Shown one piece after another: positions 27,245-36,444 of a stretch of DNA of 60,486 bases. Position 1 is the first letter of the stretch, and each line of letters begins with the position of its first letter. Source of the stretch: a bacterium (lineage in GTDB: Bacteria; Calditrichota; Calditrichia; RBG-13-44-9); assembly GCA_020350205.1 (NCBI GenBank), contig CP070707.1, forward strand, positions 867,615 through 928,100, read 5' to 3'. The notes under the pieces are model-generated. The model ran no database searches, had not been told where the DNA came from, and saw only the letters and a list, made by a program, of their open reading frames with translations. Both the position numbers and the translations under genes were made by a program.

Positions 27245-27317
27245 GTTGACAAGGTTTAAGTTCAATCACAAATTAATAACAGAATATAGAGCTGCTTCAT
27301 CTAACTGATAAGAAATC

Positions 27318-28916
27318 ATGAAACGAAGGAATTTTTTACAGAGTATCCCGGCAATCGGCATAATTCTTCTTGATATAAAGAAAGCTCTGGGTAGTCTTCT
27401 CTTAAGTATTTTACCGCTGCAAACCGGAAGTGGGAGAGAAACACTTACCATACAATTGGAGGGGAAATCACCCCAGAACATTCCCCTCAGAAAAGAGAAC
27501 GGGCTTCAGTACATCTCAACCCTTCAACTTGCCAAAGCACTTCAATATCATACCTATTTTAATGATGCGAAAAAGAAGATTGTCCTGTATTTACCCCAAA
27601 ACAAAGTAGTCATTACCGCCAATAATGCCTTTGTAATCATTGACGACTTAACCTTTCAGATGCCGGCATTAGCTCTCTGGCGTGAATCTGAAATTTTTGT
27701 TCCAGTTAAATATTTTTTGCCCCTCCTGAGCCGTCGAACTACCCTGCAGTTACATTATAATGAATCGGAAAACATCACTGAAATTCGATCCAAAGACATT
27801 AATATCAGTAATGTTCAAATCGCGTCCCGTGAAAACGGTACGGTAATCCGTATAAAAACCTCCAAAGATTTCAAACAGGGGGAGGTTACTGCAGATATGC
27901 GTTATGGGTGGCTCCATATCGATCTCTATAATGGGAAAATTGATCGGGAGACTGTGGAGAAAAGCAGGGTAACTGGTTTGGTTAGAAAAATAAAGACCTT
28001 TCAATTTGATGAACTGGCCAGCATCGCCTTTCTTCTGCGACACGAACCTCTCGCCCAGGAAATTATTCTGCAACCACAGAATAATGAAGTATTGATTGTC
28101 CTCAGAACGGACAATACAATCGAAGAAGAATCCCCGGAGATAACAGAAGAAGAATCTGAAGCTTTAGAACCATCAGATGACGTAAAAAAACAACTGGAGG
28201 AAGAGCGCCGAAAATGGTTAATCGATGTAGTCGTCATCGATCCGGGACACGGTGGTAAAGATCCGGGAACCGTTGGGCAGAGTAAAACCTATGAAAAGGA
28301 TATTGTCCTTGCCATTGCTTTGAAACTGGGCAAACTCATCGAAAAAGAGATGCCGGAAGTAAAAGTAGTTTATACCCGAAAAACCGATACATTTGTCCCG
28401 CTTCAGAAACGCACCAAAGTCGCCAACGAAAATAACGGTAAAGTTTTTATCAGTGTACATGCCAATTCTGTAAAAAGTCAACGTGCCAGCGGATTTGAAA
28501 CTTATATTCTGGGTCCTGAAAAGGGTGATAAGGCAAGAGAAGTTGTACTGAAAGAAAATTCAGTTATTGACTTTGAAGACCCCGACACCCGCAGTGAATA
28601 CCAGGGTATCAATACGATACTCTCAACCATGGCCCAAAACGCCTTTTCCCGGCAAAGTGAATATCTTGCTTCCCTGGTGCAAATTGAGCTTGAAAATCAA
28701 CTCCGGAGTCTGAATATTAAAAATCGAGGCGTCAAGCAAGGCCCTTTCTGGGTCATGGTTGGCGCAACCATGCCGAATATACTCATTGAAGCCGGATTCT
28801 TATCTAATTCTTATGACTTGAAAATCTTGAAAACGGCATCCTATCAACATAAAATTGCCCAGGGTATTTTTCAAGGATTCAAAAAATACAAGCAGGACTA
28901 TGAAAGTACGATATAA
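27318..28916 (+). CDS. N-acetylmuramoyl-L-alanine amidase (AmiC/Amidase_3 type)
   Basis: A 532-residue exported protein. The N-terminus MKRRNFLQ with a short hydrophobic stretch resembles a Tat signal. Residues about 35-140 look like a copper-amine-oxidase-type stalk domain, 165-265 like an AMIN domain that targets septal peptidoglycan, and an acidic, charged linker follows (about 270-300). The zinc amidase domain (305-528) has H311 in DPGHGG, the YEKD glutamate, SVHAN and the catalytic E491 in IEAGFLS. It cleaves the bond between muramic acid and the stem peptide and would help daughter-cell separation. It lies 41 bp before murI, so the two may be co-transcribed. Confidence 0.93.
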   Translation: MKRRNFLQSIPAIGIILLDIKKALGSLLLSILPLQTGSGRETLTIQLEGKSPQNIPLRKENGLQYISTLQLAKALQYHTYFNDAKKKIVLYLPQNKVVITANNAFVIIDDLTFQMPALALWRESEIFVPVKYFLPLLSRRTTLQLHYNESENITEIRSKDINISNVQIASRENGTVIRIKTSKDFKQGEVTADMRYGWLHIDLYNGKIDRETVEKSRVTGLVRKIKTFQFDELASIAFLLRHEPLAQEIILQPQNNEVLIVLRTDNTIEEESPEITEEESEALEPSDDVKKQLEEERRKWLIDVVVIDPGHGGKDPGTVGQSKTYEKDIVLAIALKLGKLIEKEMPEVKVVYTRKTDTFVPLQKRTKVANENNGKVFISVHANSVKSQRASGFETYILGPEKGDKAREVVLKENSVIDFEDPDTRSEYQGINTILSTMAQNAFSRQSEYLASLVQIELENQLRSLNIKNRGVKQGPFWVMVGATMPNILIEAGFLSNSYDLKILKTASYQHKIAQGIFQGFKKYKQDYESTI

Positions 28917-28957
28917 TGAATTAGCATCAAGGCATTTCCTGCCATTGATTAACAAAA

Positions 28958-29854
28958 ATGAGTGAAATGGGAAAAACTGCAATACATTTTGATGATCGTG
29001 CGATTGGTGTCTTTGACTCCGGGGTGGGTGGTTTAACGGTTGTGAAGCAACTGATTAAAAAATTACCCCATGAAAGCATTATTTATTTTGGTGATACCGC
29101 CAGAATTCCGTATGGAACCAAATCGGAAGAAATTGTGCGTCGATTTTCACTGGAAGATTCGTTCTTTCTGATGGATAAGAATGTAAAATTGATCGTGGTC
29201 GCTTGTAATACAGCTTCAGCCATTGCGGTCCCCATGCTTCAAAATATTCTTGATATTCCTGTCATTGGTGTATTAGAACCCGGCGCTCGGGCAGCTGCAA
29301 CCCTTTCCTCCAGAAAACGAATCGGGGTTATCGGTACAGCTGCCACTATCAGAAGCAATAGTTATCAGAAGGAAATTAAGGCAATTACCCCTGAAAGTCA
29401 GATCATACAACAAGCTTGTCCCCTGTTTGTTCCTATGGTGGAAGAGGGGTGGACTGAGGATGATGTCACCTATCTGATTGCCAAACGATACTTACATATT
29501 CTTCTGGAGAATCAGGTGGATACTGTTATTCTGGGGTGTACCCATTATCCGTTATTAAGGACTGCTATACAAAAAACGCTCGGGCCCGCCATTAGACTGG
29601 TTGACAGCGGCATCGAGACAGCAGAAACAGTGAAAAAAATGCTTCATAAAAAGAATATTTCCGCACCGGATAATACGCATCCCAAATACTATTTTTATCT
29701 GAGCGATATGCCTTATAAATTTCAGGAAATTGCCGAAAGATTCCTGGAAAGAACTGTTCCGCATGTTGAGACTATTAATTTTGATCAGTTTTTGATAGAA
29801 AAGGGAGAGCAGTTCTGGAAAAAGTACCAGGATTTATTGACTAAGGTCTATTAA
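28958..29854 (+). CDS. murI: Glutamate racemase
   Basis: A 298-residue protein with the complete family signatures: VFDSGVGG near residue 18 containing D20, the two catalytic cysteines C83 in VACNTASA and C194 in LGCTHYPLL, and YFGDTARIPYG between them. It interconverts L- and D-glutamate in the cytoplasm, supplying D-Glu for peptidoglycan. It follows the wall amidase gene by 41 bp, a sensible cell-wall pairing. The first ATG has only a weak ribosome binding site; an in-frame ATG nine bases downstream is an alternative. D-glutamate is also the known substrate of characterised relatives of the DUF1611 protein at the left edge, but no direct link is shown here. Confidence 0.96.
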   Translation: MSEMGKTAIHFDDRAIGVFDSGVGGLTVVKQLIKKLPHESIIYFGDTARIPYGTKSEEIVRRFSLEDSFFLMDKNVKLIVVACNTASAIAVPMLQNILDIPVIGVLEPGARAAATLSSRKRIGVIGTAATIRSNSYQKEIKAITPESQIIQQACPLFVPMVEEGWTEDDVTYLIAKRYLHILLENQVDTVILGCTHYPLLRTAIQKTLGPAIRLVDSGIETAETVKKMLHKKNISAPDNTHPKYYFYLSDMPYKFQEIAERFLERTVPHVETINFDQFLIEKGEQFWKKYQDLLTKVY

Positions 29855-29934
29855 ATTGAGGATGCTTGAATTTCCCGCAGGGAACCAAGTGACTGTGAAT
29901 TTAATTAAAGTTTAAACTCAGTTGGAAAAAAAAT

Positions 29935-30888
29935 ATGAAAACAAGTCTTTTCGTCCTGGCTTCACTTACAATATTTTTTGCGGAGTCACTTCGGTCACAG
30001 TCTGCCGGTACCACCAGCTTTGAGTTTCTAAAAAACCAATATAGCCCGAGAGGTGCTGCAATGGGCGGAAACCTGATGGCGGTTTCGGGAGATATTCAGG
30101 CGATATTGTATAATCCCGCCAGTCTGGCCGGTAATACACTCCGTTTGTGGGATATAAATTATGTAGATCATCTGATCGACTTCAAAGCGGGTCAGCTCAG
30201 TTATGCCCAGCCACTTAAAAGTATTGGTAACTTTTACAGTACCCTTCTCTATTTCAATTATGGGGAATTCAATGAAACAGATGAATTCGGTGATTATACC
30301 GGAAGAACTTTCAATGCATCCGAGTTTGCCCTGAGTGCCGGCATCACCAATCACCTGGGAGAAGGATTCGATTATGGTGTTGGTGTAAAATACCTGTATT
30401 CCTCTCTGGAGAGCTATAATGCCTCGGCGGTTGCTCTCGATGCAGGATTGATTTATAATGCTACGTTTCTTGATGATCTGACTCTCGGTTTTTCGCTGTT
30501 AAATCTGGGTATAACCCTTGATAATTATACCTCACAACAGGAAAAATTACCACTTCTCATCCAGATCGGCTTTTCCAAGCGTCTGGCACATCTGCCTTTA
30601 CTTCTTACCGGAAGTTTTCAGGACCTGGCCATCAGTAGCGATACCTTCACGGACTATTTGAAACGCTTTGCCATTGGCGGTGAATTTGATATTAGTGAAA
30701 TAATCAAATTCAGGCTGGGTTACCAGAATCAAATTAACCAGGATGTAAAACCCATTGGCCGAACCATATTGAGTGGTTTTTCTCTGGGTCTGGGTGTTTA
30801 CTGGCGCCAATTTAGACTGGGATATGCGTATACTAACTTCGGAGACCTGGGGAGTCAAAATCGTCTGGGCATCAGCGGATCATTTTAA
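29935..30888 (+). CDS. PorV/PorQ-like outer-membrane beta-barrel protein
   Basis: A 317-residue protein with a signal peptide (cleavage near SLRSQS) followed by FEFLKNQYSPRGAAMGGN and LYNPASLAG, the signature start of the PorV/PorQ family. The rest is a series of alternating amphipathic strands with repeated aromatic and glycine positions, ending in Phe (GISGSF), as expected of an outer-membrane barrel. In Bacteroidota PorQ and PorV belong to the type IX secretion apparatus, but the family also occurs widely in other FCB lineages where the role is unproven. No other type IX genes are in the window. The gene stands alone and converges on dut. Confidence 0.85.
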   Translation: MKTSLFVLASLTIFFAESLRSQSAGTTSFEFLKNQYSPRGAAMGGNLMAVSGDIQAILYNPASLAGNTLRLWDINYVDHLIDFKAGQLSYAQPLKSIGNFYSTLLYFNYGEFNETDEFGDYTGRTFNASEFALSAGITNHLGEGFDYGVGVKYLYSSLESYNASAVALDAGLIYNATFLDDLTLGFSLLNLGITLDNYTSQQEKLPLLIQIGFSKRLAHLPLLLTGSFQDLAISSDTFTDYLKRFAIGGEFDISEIIKFRLGYQNQINQDVKPIGRTILSGFSLGLGVYWRQFRLGYAYTNFGDLGSQNRLGISGSF

Positions 30889-30940
30889 GGGGGGGCAATA
30901 TTATTGTAAATAAAGCTTTACCTTCTTTTTTTAAACCATA

Positions 30941-31408
30941 TTAATCACTGCCCGTAGAACCAAATCCACCACGGGATTTGCCGGCAAAATCAGAATCCTC
31001 CTGCTCTACCCATTCTATTTCAGGTAAAATATTTCGATCAAAAATAATCTGGGCAATGCGAGAGCCCTTCTTAATCACGAACGGTTTATCTAATTGGGGA
31101 TCCCGCGGATTGAAATGTCGGATCAATCCAATTTTCACCTCATCCGATGGTCCGCAGTAATCCTCATCCACAATACCAACATCATTAACCAGACTGATGC
31201 CCTGTTTGATGGCTAAACCGCTTCTGATAAATATTTTAAAATAATAATCTTTGGGTGATTCAATAATGAGTCCGGTTGATACCAGTGTTGCCTGTCCCGG
31301 CCATAATTCAACATCCTGACTTGAATAGACATCCAGGCCAGCTGAACCTTTTGTCTGACGTTTGGGTAAAGGAATAGATTTATCCTTGCGATAAACACGA
31401 ATTTTCAT
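30941..31408 (-). CDS. dut: dUTP diphosphatase
   Basis: A 155-residue trimeric-type dUTPase using the ATG at 31408; an in-frame ATG at 31423 would add five residues, and neither has a strong ribosome binding site. The conserved motifs are present in order: SAGLDVYS, IRSGLAIKQGI, a VGIVDEDYCG segment with the catalytic Asp, GSRIAQIIF, and the C-terminal phosphate-binding arm GGFGSTG. It hydrolyses dUTP to dUMP and pyrophosphate, keeping uracil out of DNA and feeding thymidylate synthesis. The loop around CGPSDEVKIGLIRHF is slightly longer than in E. coli. It converges on the PorQ-like gene. Confidence 0.95.
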   Translation of the reverse strand: MKIRVYRKDKSIPLPKRQTKGSAGLDVYSSQDVELWPGQATLVSTGLIIESPKDYYFKIFIRSGLAIKQGISLVNDVGIVDEDYCGPSDEVKIGLIRHFNPRDPQLDKPFVIKKGSRIAQIIFDRNILPEIEWVEQEDSDFAGKSRGGFGSTGSD

Positions 31409-31532
31409 CAATTTTAATCCCATTTTCAGTAAAATTAATGGGGAAAAGTTAGAAATAAAATTAGTAAATGATTTTATTACTCATCAATTTTTTGCTTTAA
31501 AAAAGTTAACTGAATTAACAGGAACTCTGTAG

Positions 31533-32189
31533 TTGTTCACTCCTTCAAAAAAACAGCGGTTACTTCTGATTAGTGCTTTCCGGCAGGAATCTTCAATTAT
31601 TCTTGATGATTATTCATATCAACATACCAAATCACTTCAAAAGTTTCATCTTTTCCAGTTACAAGATTATCCCATCTACCTGTTGGAACTGGGGAAAATT
31701 TCTATAATCGATCCAGACAGTCTTGAAACCATCATCCACCAGATCGGTCCGGATTTTATGGTTAACTTTGGTATCTGCGGCGGGCTGACAGACAGGGTGA
31801 AGTTACACCAAAACTATCTGATAACCCGGGTCAAACATCCTGATACGGAGGAAATAACCCTCTCTCAACCTGCTGTGTTTCAGAAGACTGATTCAACAAC
31901 CATTTTGCAGACCGCAGAATTATTTTCCGCCAAAGAGCCTATCCTGGATAAGAAGAAACGGAACGACTTAAGGAAATCAAGCGCCTGTGATCTGGTAGAT
32001 ATGGAGGGTTACCTCATTGCCCATATTGCTCAGAAGTTAGACATACCCCTGATTATACTCAAACAGGTCTCCGATTTTGCAGATCAACACGCTAAAAAAC
32101 TGATAAAAAATCATGTGCGAATCTGGCAGAATGGATTGAAGCAGGGCCTGTATGAGATCCTCACACTTATCAAACAAACCGAAAATTAA
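31533..32189 (+). CDS. Purine nucleoside phosphorylase/MTAN-like protein
   Basis: A 218-residue protein of the PNP/UDP phosphorylase superfamily. Visible are MVNFGICGGL near residue 80, the VDMEGYLIA segment near 155 that carries the nucleoside-binding Glu, and KQVSDFAD with the catalytic Asp near 180. The size and motifs resemble 5'-methylthioadenosine/S-adenosylhomocysteine nucleosidase or futalosine hydrolase. Methylthioribose-1-phosphate isomerase (49.6-50.6 kb) is elsewhere in the window, so a methionine-salvage role is reasonable but unproven. The start is TTG with AGGAAC ten bases upstream. It converges on the lipid kinase gene with a seven-base gap. Confidence 0.8.
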   Translation: MFTPSKKQRLLLISAFRQESSIILDDYSYQHTKSLQKFHLFQLQDYPIYLLELGKISIIDPDSLETIIHQIGPDFMVNFGICGGLTDRVKLHQNYLITRVKHPDTEEITLSQPAVFQKTDSTTILQTAELFSAKEPILDKKKRNDLRKSSACDLVDMEGYLIAHIAQKLDIPLIILKQVSDFADQHAKKLIKNHVRIWQNGLKQGLYEILTLIKQTEN

Positions 32190-32196
32190 TGTTTCA

Positions 32197-33105
32197 TTAT
32201 TGGTCGAAGGTTGCTTTTCGATACCGGGCACCAACCAATACTTTTAGGGACTGCGGAATGACTTCAATCTTGAGGTGGGCAGCTTCCTGGTGCGGATTTC
32301 CATCAGTCTGTATCGGACCGGGAGCAGGTCGGATGATCTCCAAAGAAGTTACCCGATGGCTATGGAAAGCCGAAACCTGATTTATGGTTCCATTAAAAAG
32401 TCTATACAAATTAGATACTGCCTGCCGAAGCGTTATCTTATCAAGAATAGCCAGATCGAGAAAACCATCATCCGGAAGGGCTGAAGGAGAAATGATTGCC
32501 CCGTTTCCATATTCAGGTGCATTTGCTATGGTCACAACCAGCGGACTAATTTCTATTTCTTTATTATCATATTTAATTAAGATCGTCTGAGGTTGGTAAT
32601 TGAAAAAAGCCCGAATACCCACCAGAAAGTACGGTAAGGGTCCGCGAATACCAAACTGTTCGAAATTTTCTGCTATATTTGCATCCAGTCCAAACCCGGC
32701 GACATTAAAAAAATGGTGATCATTAATTTTTCCCACATCGATGGGAATAATTTGCGGATTTAAAAGTAATTTGATGGCCTCAACCTGTTTGAGCGGAATT
32801 TTAAAATTGCGTGCAAATCCATTCCCGGATCCGGCCGGAATAACCGCCAGTGCCACGTCGCTGCCGCACAGTCCACGTCCGACTTCATTGATGGTCCCAT
32901 CTCCCCCGATGACCGCTACGATGGTAAATCCCTCCTTCACCGCTTCCCGGGCAAGATCTGTTCCATCGCCCGGTTTCCCGGTGTAAGATATATTATAAGA
33001 CAATCCGCCCGGTTTCAGGATTGAATCAATCCAGCCTACAATGCGAGCTGGATTTCGATTGATTCCGGATTTGGGATTAACAATAAATTTAATTTTATGA
33101 ATCAT
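32197..33105 (-). CDS. Diacylglycerol kinase-like lipid kinase (YegS/DagK family)
   Basis: A 302-residue soluble kinase using the ATG at 33105, chosen because it overlaps the miaA stop as ATGA and is preceded by CAGGA. The ATP-binding signature VIGGDGTINEVGRGL and the second motif PAGSGNGFARNF are intact, followed by the C-terminal beta-sandwich with VANAPEYGNGAIISPSA. Members phosphorylate diacylglycerol or related lipids at the inner face of the membrane and recycle lipid headgroup turnover products. The gene is last in the mutL-miaA operon. The exact lipid substrate cannot be read from the sequence. Confidence 0.93.
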   Translation of the reverse strand: MIHKIKFIVNPKSGINRNPARIVGWIDSILKPGGLSYNISYTGKPGDGTDLAREAVKEGFTIVAVIGGDGTINEVGRGLCGSDVALAVIPAGSGNGFARNFKIPLKQVEAIKLLLNPQIIPIDVGKINDHHFFNVAGFGLDANIAENFEQFGIRGPLPYFLVGIRAFFNYQPQTILIKYDNKEIEISPLVVTIANAPEYGNGAIISPSALPDDGFLDLAILDKITLRQAVSNLYRLFNGTINQVSAFHSHRVTSLEIIRPAPGPIQTDGNPHQEAAHLKIEVIPQSLKVLVGARYRKATFDQ

Positions 33106-34082
33106 ATTTTCCTGCCCCAAACTGCTTCAGTTTTTTTCGGATTCCCTGTATTCTTAAAAATAGTAATGATCTGCCCGGCGATTTTACCCAACTCTTGCGG
33201 GTCTTCAATATTAAACCAATGAATTTCTTTATCAGCCCTGAACCAGGTTGACTGCCTTTTGGCGTAATGTCGGGAATTTTGTTTAACCTTTTCAGCACAC
33301 GATTTGTAATCCAAATTTCCATTCAGATATTGAATTACCTCTGCATAACCCACAGTATTTAAACTGTTCAAACTCTCATCGTATCCCATTTCCAGAATAT
33401 TGGTGACTTCTCCCACCAAACCGTTCTGAAACATCTTTTCCACCCTTTGATTGATGCGTTCATACAGTATTGATCGTTCTTGCATCAAGCCGAATTTTAG
33501 AGAGTTAAAATGAGGGGCCGGTAACTTGTTTTTCTGTAAATCGGACAGCCGTTCCCCGGTGCTCATATAAACTTCTAAAGCGCGGATGATCTGTTTGCCG
33601 TTATGGGGATGAAGTTTTTGGGAAATTTTAGGATCAACCGCCGATAATTCTCTGTAAAGCGTTAACGGGCCTTCCCGCTTTAAGCGAACCTGAAGTGATT
33701 TTCTAATTCTATCATTACGAATCTCCCCTTCAAAAAATCCTTCTAATAACGCTTTGATATAAAGGCCGGAACCACCTACAACCAGAGGTGTTTTGTTTCT
33801 TTCAAAAATTTCTTCAATCTTTTTACGTCCTTCTTCGCCAAAACGACCTGCACTATAATCCTGATCAGGTTTCAATATATTGATGAAATGATGCGGCACT
33901 TTTCTTAATATTTCCTCTGAAGGCTTGGCCGTGCCAATATCTAAATATTTATAAAGTTGTCGGGAATCAGCAGATAAGATTTCCACATCCAGGAATTTTG
34001 ATATTTCAAGCGCAAGATCCGTTTTGCCTACAGCTGTCGGTCCCAGAATGACAATAATATTTCTTTTGGAGGGGTGCACCAT
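33102..34082 (-). CDS. miaA: tRNA dimethylallyltransferase
   Basis: A 326-residue protein with the P-loop LGPTAVGKTDLAL near residue 12, followed by ILSADSRQLYKYLDIGTAKPS and the tRNA-binding insert; KQNSRHYAKRQSTWFR near 280 is the conserved C-terminal motif. It attaches dimethylallyl to A37 of tRNAs that read UNN codons. It begins two bases after the mutL stop and overlaps the lipid kinase start by four bases. mutL-miaA is a widely conserved gene pair. Confidence 0.97.
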   Translation of the reverse strand: MVHPSKRNIIVILGPTAVGKTDLALEISKFLDVEILSADSRQLYKYLDIGTAKPSEEILRKVPHHFINILKPDQDYSAGRFGEEGRKKIEEIFERNKTPLVVGGSGLYIKALLEGFFEGEIRNDRIRKSLQVRLKREGPLTLYRELSAVDPKISQKLHPHNGKQIIRALEVYMSTGERLSDLQKNKLPAPHFNSLKFGLMQERSILYERINQRVEKMFQNGLVGEVTNILEMGYDESLNSLNTVGYAEVIQYLNGNLDYKSCAEKVKQNSRHYAKRQSTWFRADKEIHWFNIEDPQELGKIAGQIITIFKNTGNPKKTEAVWGRKI

Positions 34083-34084
34083 GA

Positions 34085-35890
34085 TTAGATTCGCTTAAAC
34101 TTCCGGTCTATCTCTTCCAAACTAAGAGTAACGATGACCGGCCGTCCATGTGGACAAAAATAGGGTTCCCGGGTGGCAAATAATTGATCAATCAAGGCAT
34201 TCATTTCAAGCTGGGATAATTTTTCACCAGATTTGATTGCATTCTTACAGGCAAAGGCAGCTGCAATTCTTTCATGAGGTTGGTATTCCCCTGCTTCATT
34301 TTCCCGGTAATAATCAATTATTTCTAATAAAATTTTTCCCTCGTAACCCACTTTGACATCTGCCGGAATTGCCTCGATCAGAATGGTTCGTCCACTTAAT
34401 ATGGTAATATGAAATCCGATTTTCCGGAGCCAATCTTTTATCCCGTCGAAAATGAGGAAATCTTCCAATGCTAATTCCAGTGTCTGGGGAAATAACAATT
34501 TTTGAGAGGGTATATTTTTTTGTTGCGATAAATAGTCTATGAATTTTTCATACAAAATTCTTTCATGAGCAACATGCTGATCGATGATAACCAGTCCACT
34601 TTTAATTTGCGAACAAATATAGCGATTGTGCACCTGCCACAGAGTTGGTTGCTCTACTATTTCCGGTGAAAATTCATTTTTTTGTTCCCCCTCATCTTTT
34701 TTTTCTCCTTCGGTACTAGACGCGGAAGTAAAACCCATGGCCAGTTGATTTTCTGGCAGGAAATCAGAAAATTGCCCAGAAGGAAAACTGGCTGCACGGC
34801 CAGGTGAAGAAAAACCACGGTTGAATTTAAGCTGCCGTTCTATTTCATTACGATTCTGATCCTGATCGGTCATACTGAATTGAGGAATTATTTTATCTGA
34901 CTGTATCGCCTTTCGCACCGAGGAAAGAAATAGCTGATAGATAGTTCTCTCATTGGCAAATCGAACTTCCATCTTTGTGGGATGTACATTAATATCAATA
35001 TACTGCGGGGCGATCTGTAAAAAGAATACGAATTGCGGATACTGGGATCTCTCAATCAGATTTCCAAACCCCTGAAGTATGGCATGACTGAGCCGCCTGC
35101 TGATGATAGGTCGCTTATTCAGAAAAAGAAATTGGTTTTCACTTGAATTTCGGGCCAAGTCCGGACGGCATAGAAAACCTTCGAGTCGAATTTCTCCCAG
35201 ATCTTCCTCCAGATAAACCATTCCCTCGTAGAGCTCTGTTCCCAAAACCTGAGAAATGCGTTCATCAAGGGTCGTAGATAAAAAATTATAAATCTCTTTC
35301 TCATTATGGATCACCTGAAAACTGATTTCTGGATAACTCAGAAAGAACCGCTTTAAGACCCGGTTGATATGGTTAAACTCTGTGACATCAGCTCTTAAAA
35401 AATTACGGCGGGCTGGTGTATTATAGAACAAATTTTTAACTGCGATAATGGTTCCGGGCTTCATCGCTGCTGCTTCCTGCCGTGACATGACTCCCCCTTC
35501 CAGGATGATAGCCGTGCCGACCTTATTGTCCCGGGTGCAGGTGCGCATCTCCAAACGGGAAACTGAAGCAATACTGGGTAACGCCTCCCCCCTGAATCCC
35601 AGGGTAATGATTCGGTCCAGATCATTAACACTATCTATCTTGCTGGTGGCATGTCGCTGAAAAGCAAGGGAGACCTGATCTTCAGGAATACCTGAGCCAT
35701 TGTCAATCACTTGAATAAGGTTTTTACCTGCTTGTTCCAGTACAACCGATATGTGTGTTGCCTCGGCATCTATGGCGTTTTCAATCAGTTCTTTCACAAC
35801 CGCAGCTGGGCGGTCGACCACTTCACCAGCAGCAATTTTGTTGGCAATTTGAGGAGGTAAAACTTTTATCTGTGACACTTTCGAATCCAT
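34085..35890 (-). CDS. mutL: DNA mismatch repair protein MutL
   Basis: A 601-residue protein. The N-terminal GHKL ATPase has ELIENAIDAEA, IDNGSGI and LGFRGEALPSIASV. After a low-complexity linker (about 340-400), the C-terminal domain carries DQHVAHERILYEKF. This matches the metal-binding endonuclease motif DQHA-x2-E-x4-E except for Val in place of Ala, and CPHGRPVI is also present near the end. It is therefore probably a nicking-type MutL rather than the E. coli type. No mutS or mutH is visible. It heads the mutL-miaA-lipid kinase operon. Confidence 0.97.
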   Translation of the reverse strand: MDSKVSQIKVLPPQIANKIAAGEVVDRPAAVVKELIENAIDAEATHISVVLEQAGKNLIQVIDNGSGIPEDQVSLAFQRHATSKIDSVNDLDRIITLGFRGEALPSIASVSRLEMRTCTRDNKVGTAIILEGGVMSRQEAAAMKPGTIIAVKNLFYNTPARRNFLRADVTEFNHINRVLKRFFLSYPEISFQVIHNEKEIYNFLSTTLDERISQVLGTELYEGMVYLEEDLGEIRLEGFLCRPDLARNSSENQFLFLNKRPIISRRLSHAILQGFGNLIERSQYPQFVFFLQIAPQYIDINVHPTKMEVRFANERTIYQLFLSSVRKAIQSDKIIPQFSMTDQDQNRNEIERQLKFNRGFSSPGRAASFPSGQFSDFLPENQLAMGFTSASSTEGEKKDEGEQKNEFSPEIVEQPTLWQVHNRYICSQIKSGLVIIDQHVAHERILYEKFIDYLSQQKNIPSQKLLFPQTLELALEDFLIFDGIKDWLRKIGFHITILSGRTILIEAIPADVKVGYEGKILLEIIDYYRENEAGEYQPHERIAAAFACKNAIKSGEKLSQLEMNALIDQLFATREPYFCPHGRPVIVTLSLEEIDRKFKRI

Positions 35891-36042
35891 TCCCTGTTTT
35901 TTCTAATCTCTGATATACCCAAAAATTTAGATAGCAGCAATCAATGTAGTCAGACTACCCATCTAATTTTTCTAAAGATTTCAGTGGATAAATATAAAGA
36001 GAGGATAAAATATATTCAATCTATTATAAGAATCACCCAGAA

Positions 36043-36441
36043 TTAGTATTTCAATTCCCTGGCCTTATGATAATATTCAAAAAAATTTGTGGGTTTCAAA
36101 TCACCTGCCCATTTACCAAGAATACGAATGGGATCCACTTTACCGATACCCACCATAAAATTTTGTAACTCTTCTATAAATTGATACATCCAGATTCCAA
36201 ATCCCAGAATTTCTCGATCACCGAGTTCAAAATTTTTAATATGCAATTGATTTTGATCATCTGTCTGGAAATTGCTTATTCCACTGCAATATTTTTGCGT
36301 GATCTGATAACTCTGACGGGAAAACTCTCCGGCTTTTTTTTCGCCCACGAATTCACTCACGAATTGAAAAAATTGAGTATATGCTTTATTAAGCAGGTCG
36401 GGATCCAGCGGAAGTTTGACATCACTCGGGTTCTGTTTCAA
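36043..36441 (-). CDS. Hypothetical protein paired with the cNMP-binding regulator
   Basis: A 132-residue mostly helical soluble protein that I do not recognise. It has no signal peptide or membrane segment. The central portion HIKNFELGDREILGFGIWMYQFIEEL suggests a helical bundle, and the C-terminal half contains GKVDPIRILGKWAGDLKPTNFFEYY. It begins three bases after the stop of the cNMP-binding/DUF4388/receiver protein and is probably co-expressed with it. Such tight pairing makes it a candidate interaction partner or output protein of that regulator. 152 bp of AT-rich DNA separate it from mutL, which is read in the same direction. Confidence 0.7.
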   Translation of the reverse strand: MKQNPSDVKLPLDPDLLNKAYTQFFQFVSEFVGEKKAGEFSRQSYQITQKYCSGISNFQTDDQNQLHIKNFELGDREILGFGIWMYQFIEELQNFMVGIGKVDPIRILGKWAGDLKPTNFFEYYHKARELKY

Positions 36442-36444
36442 AAT

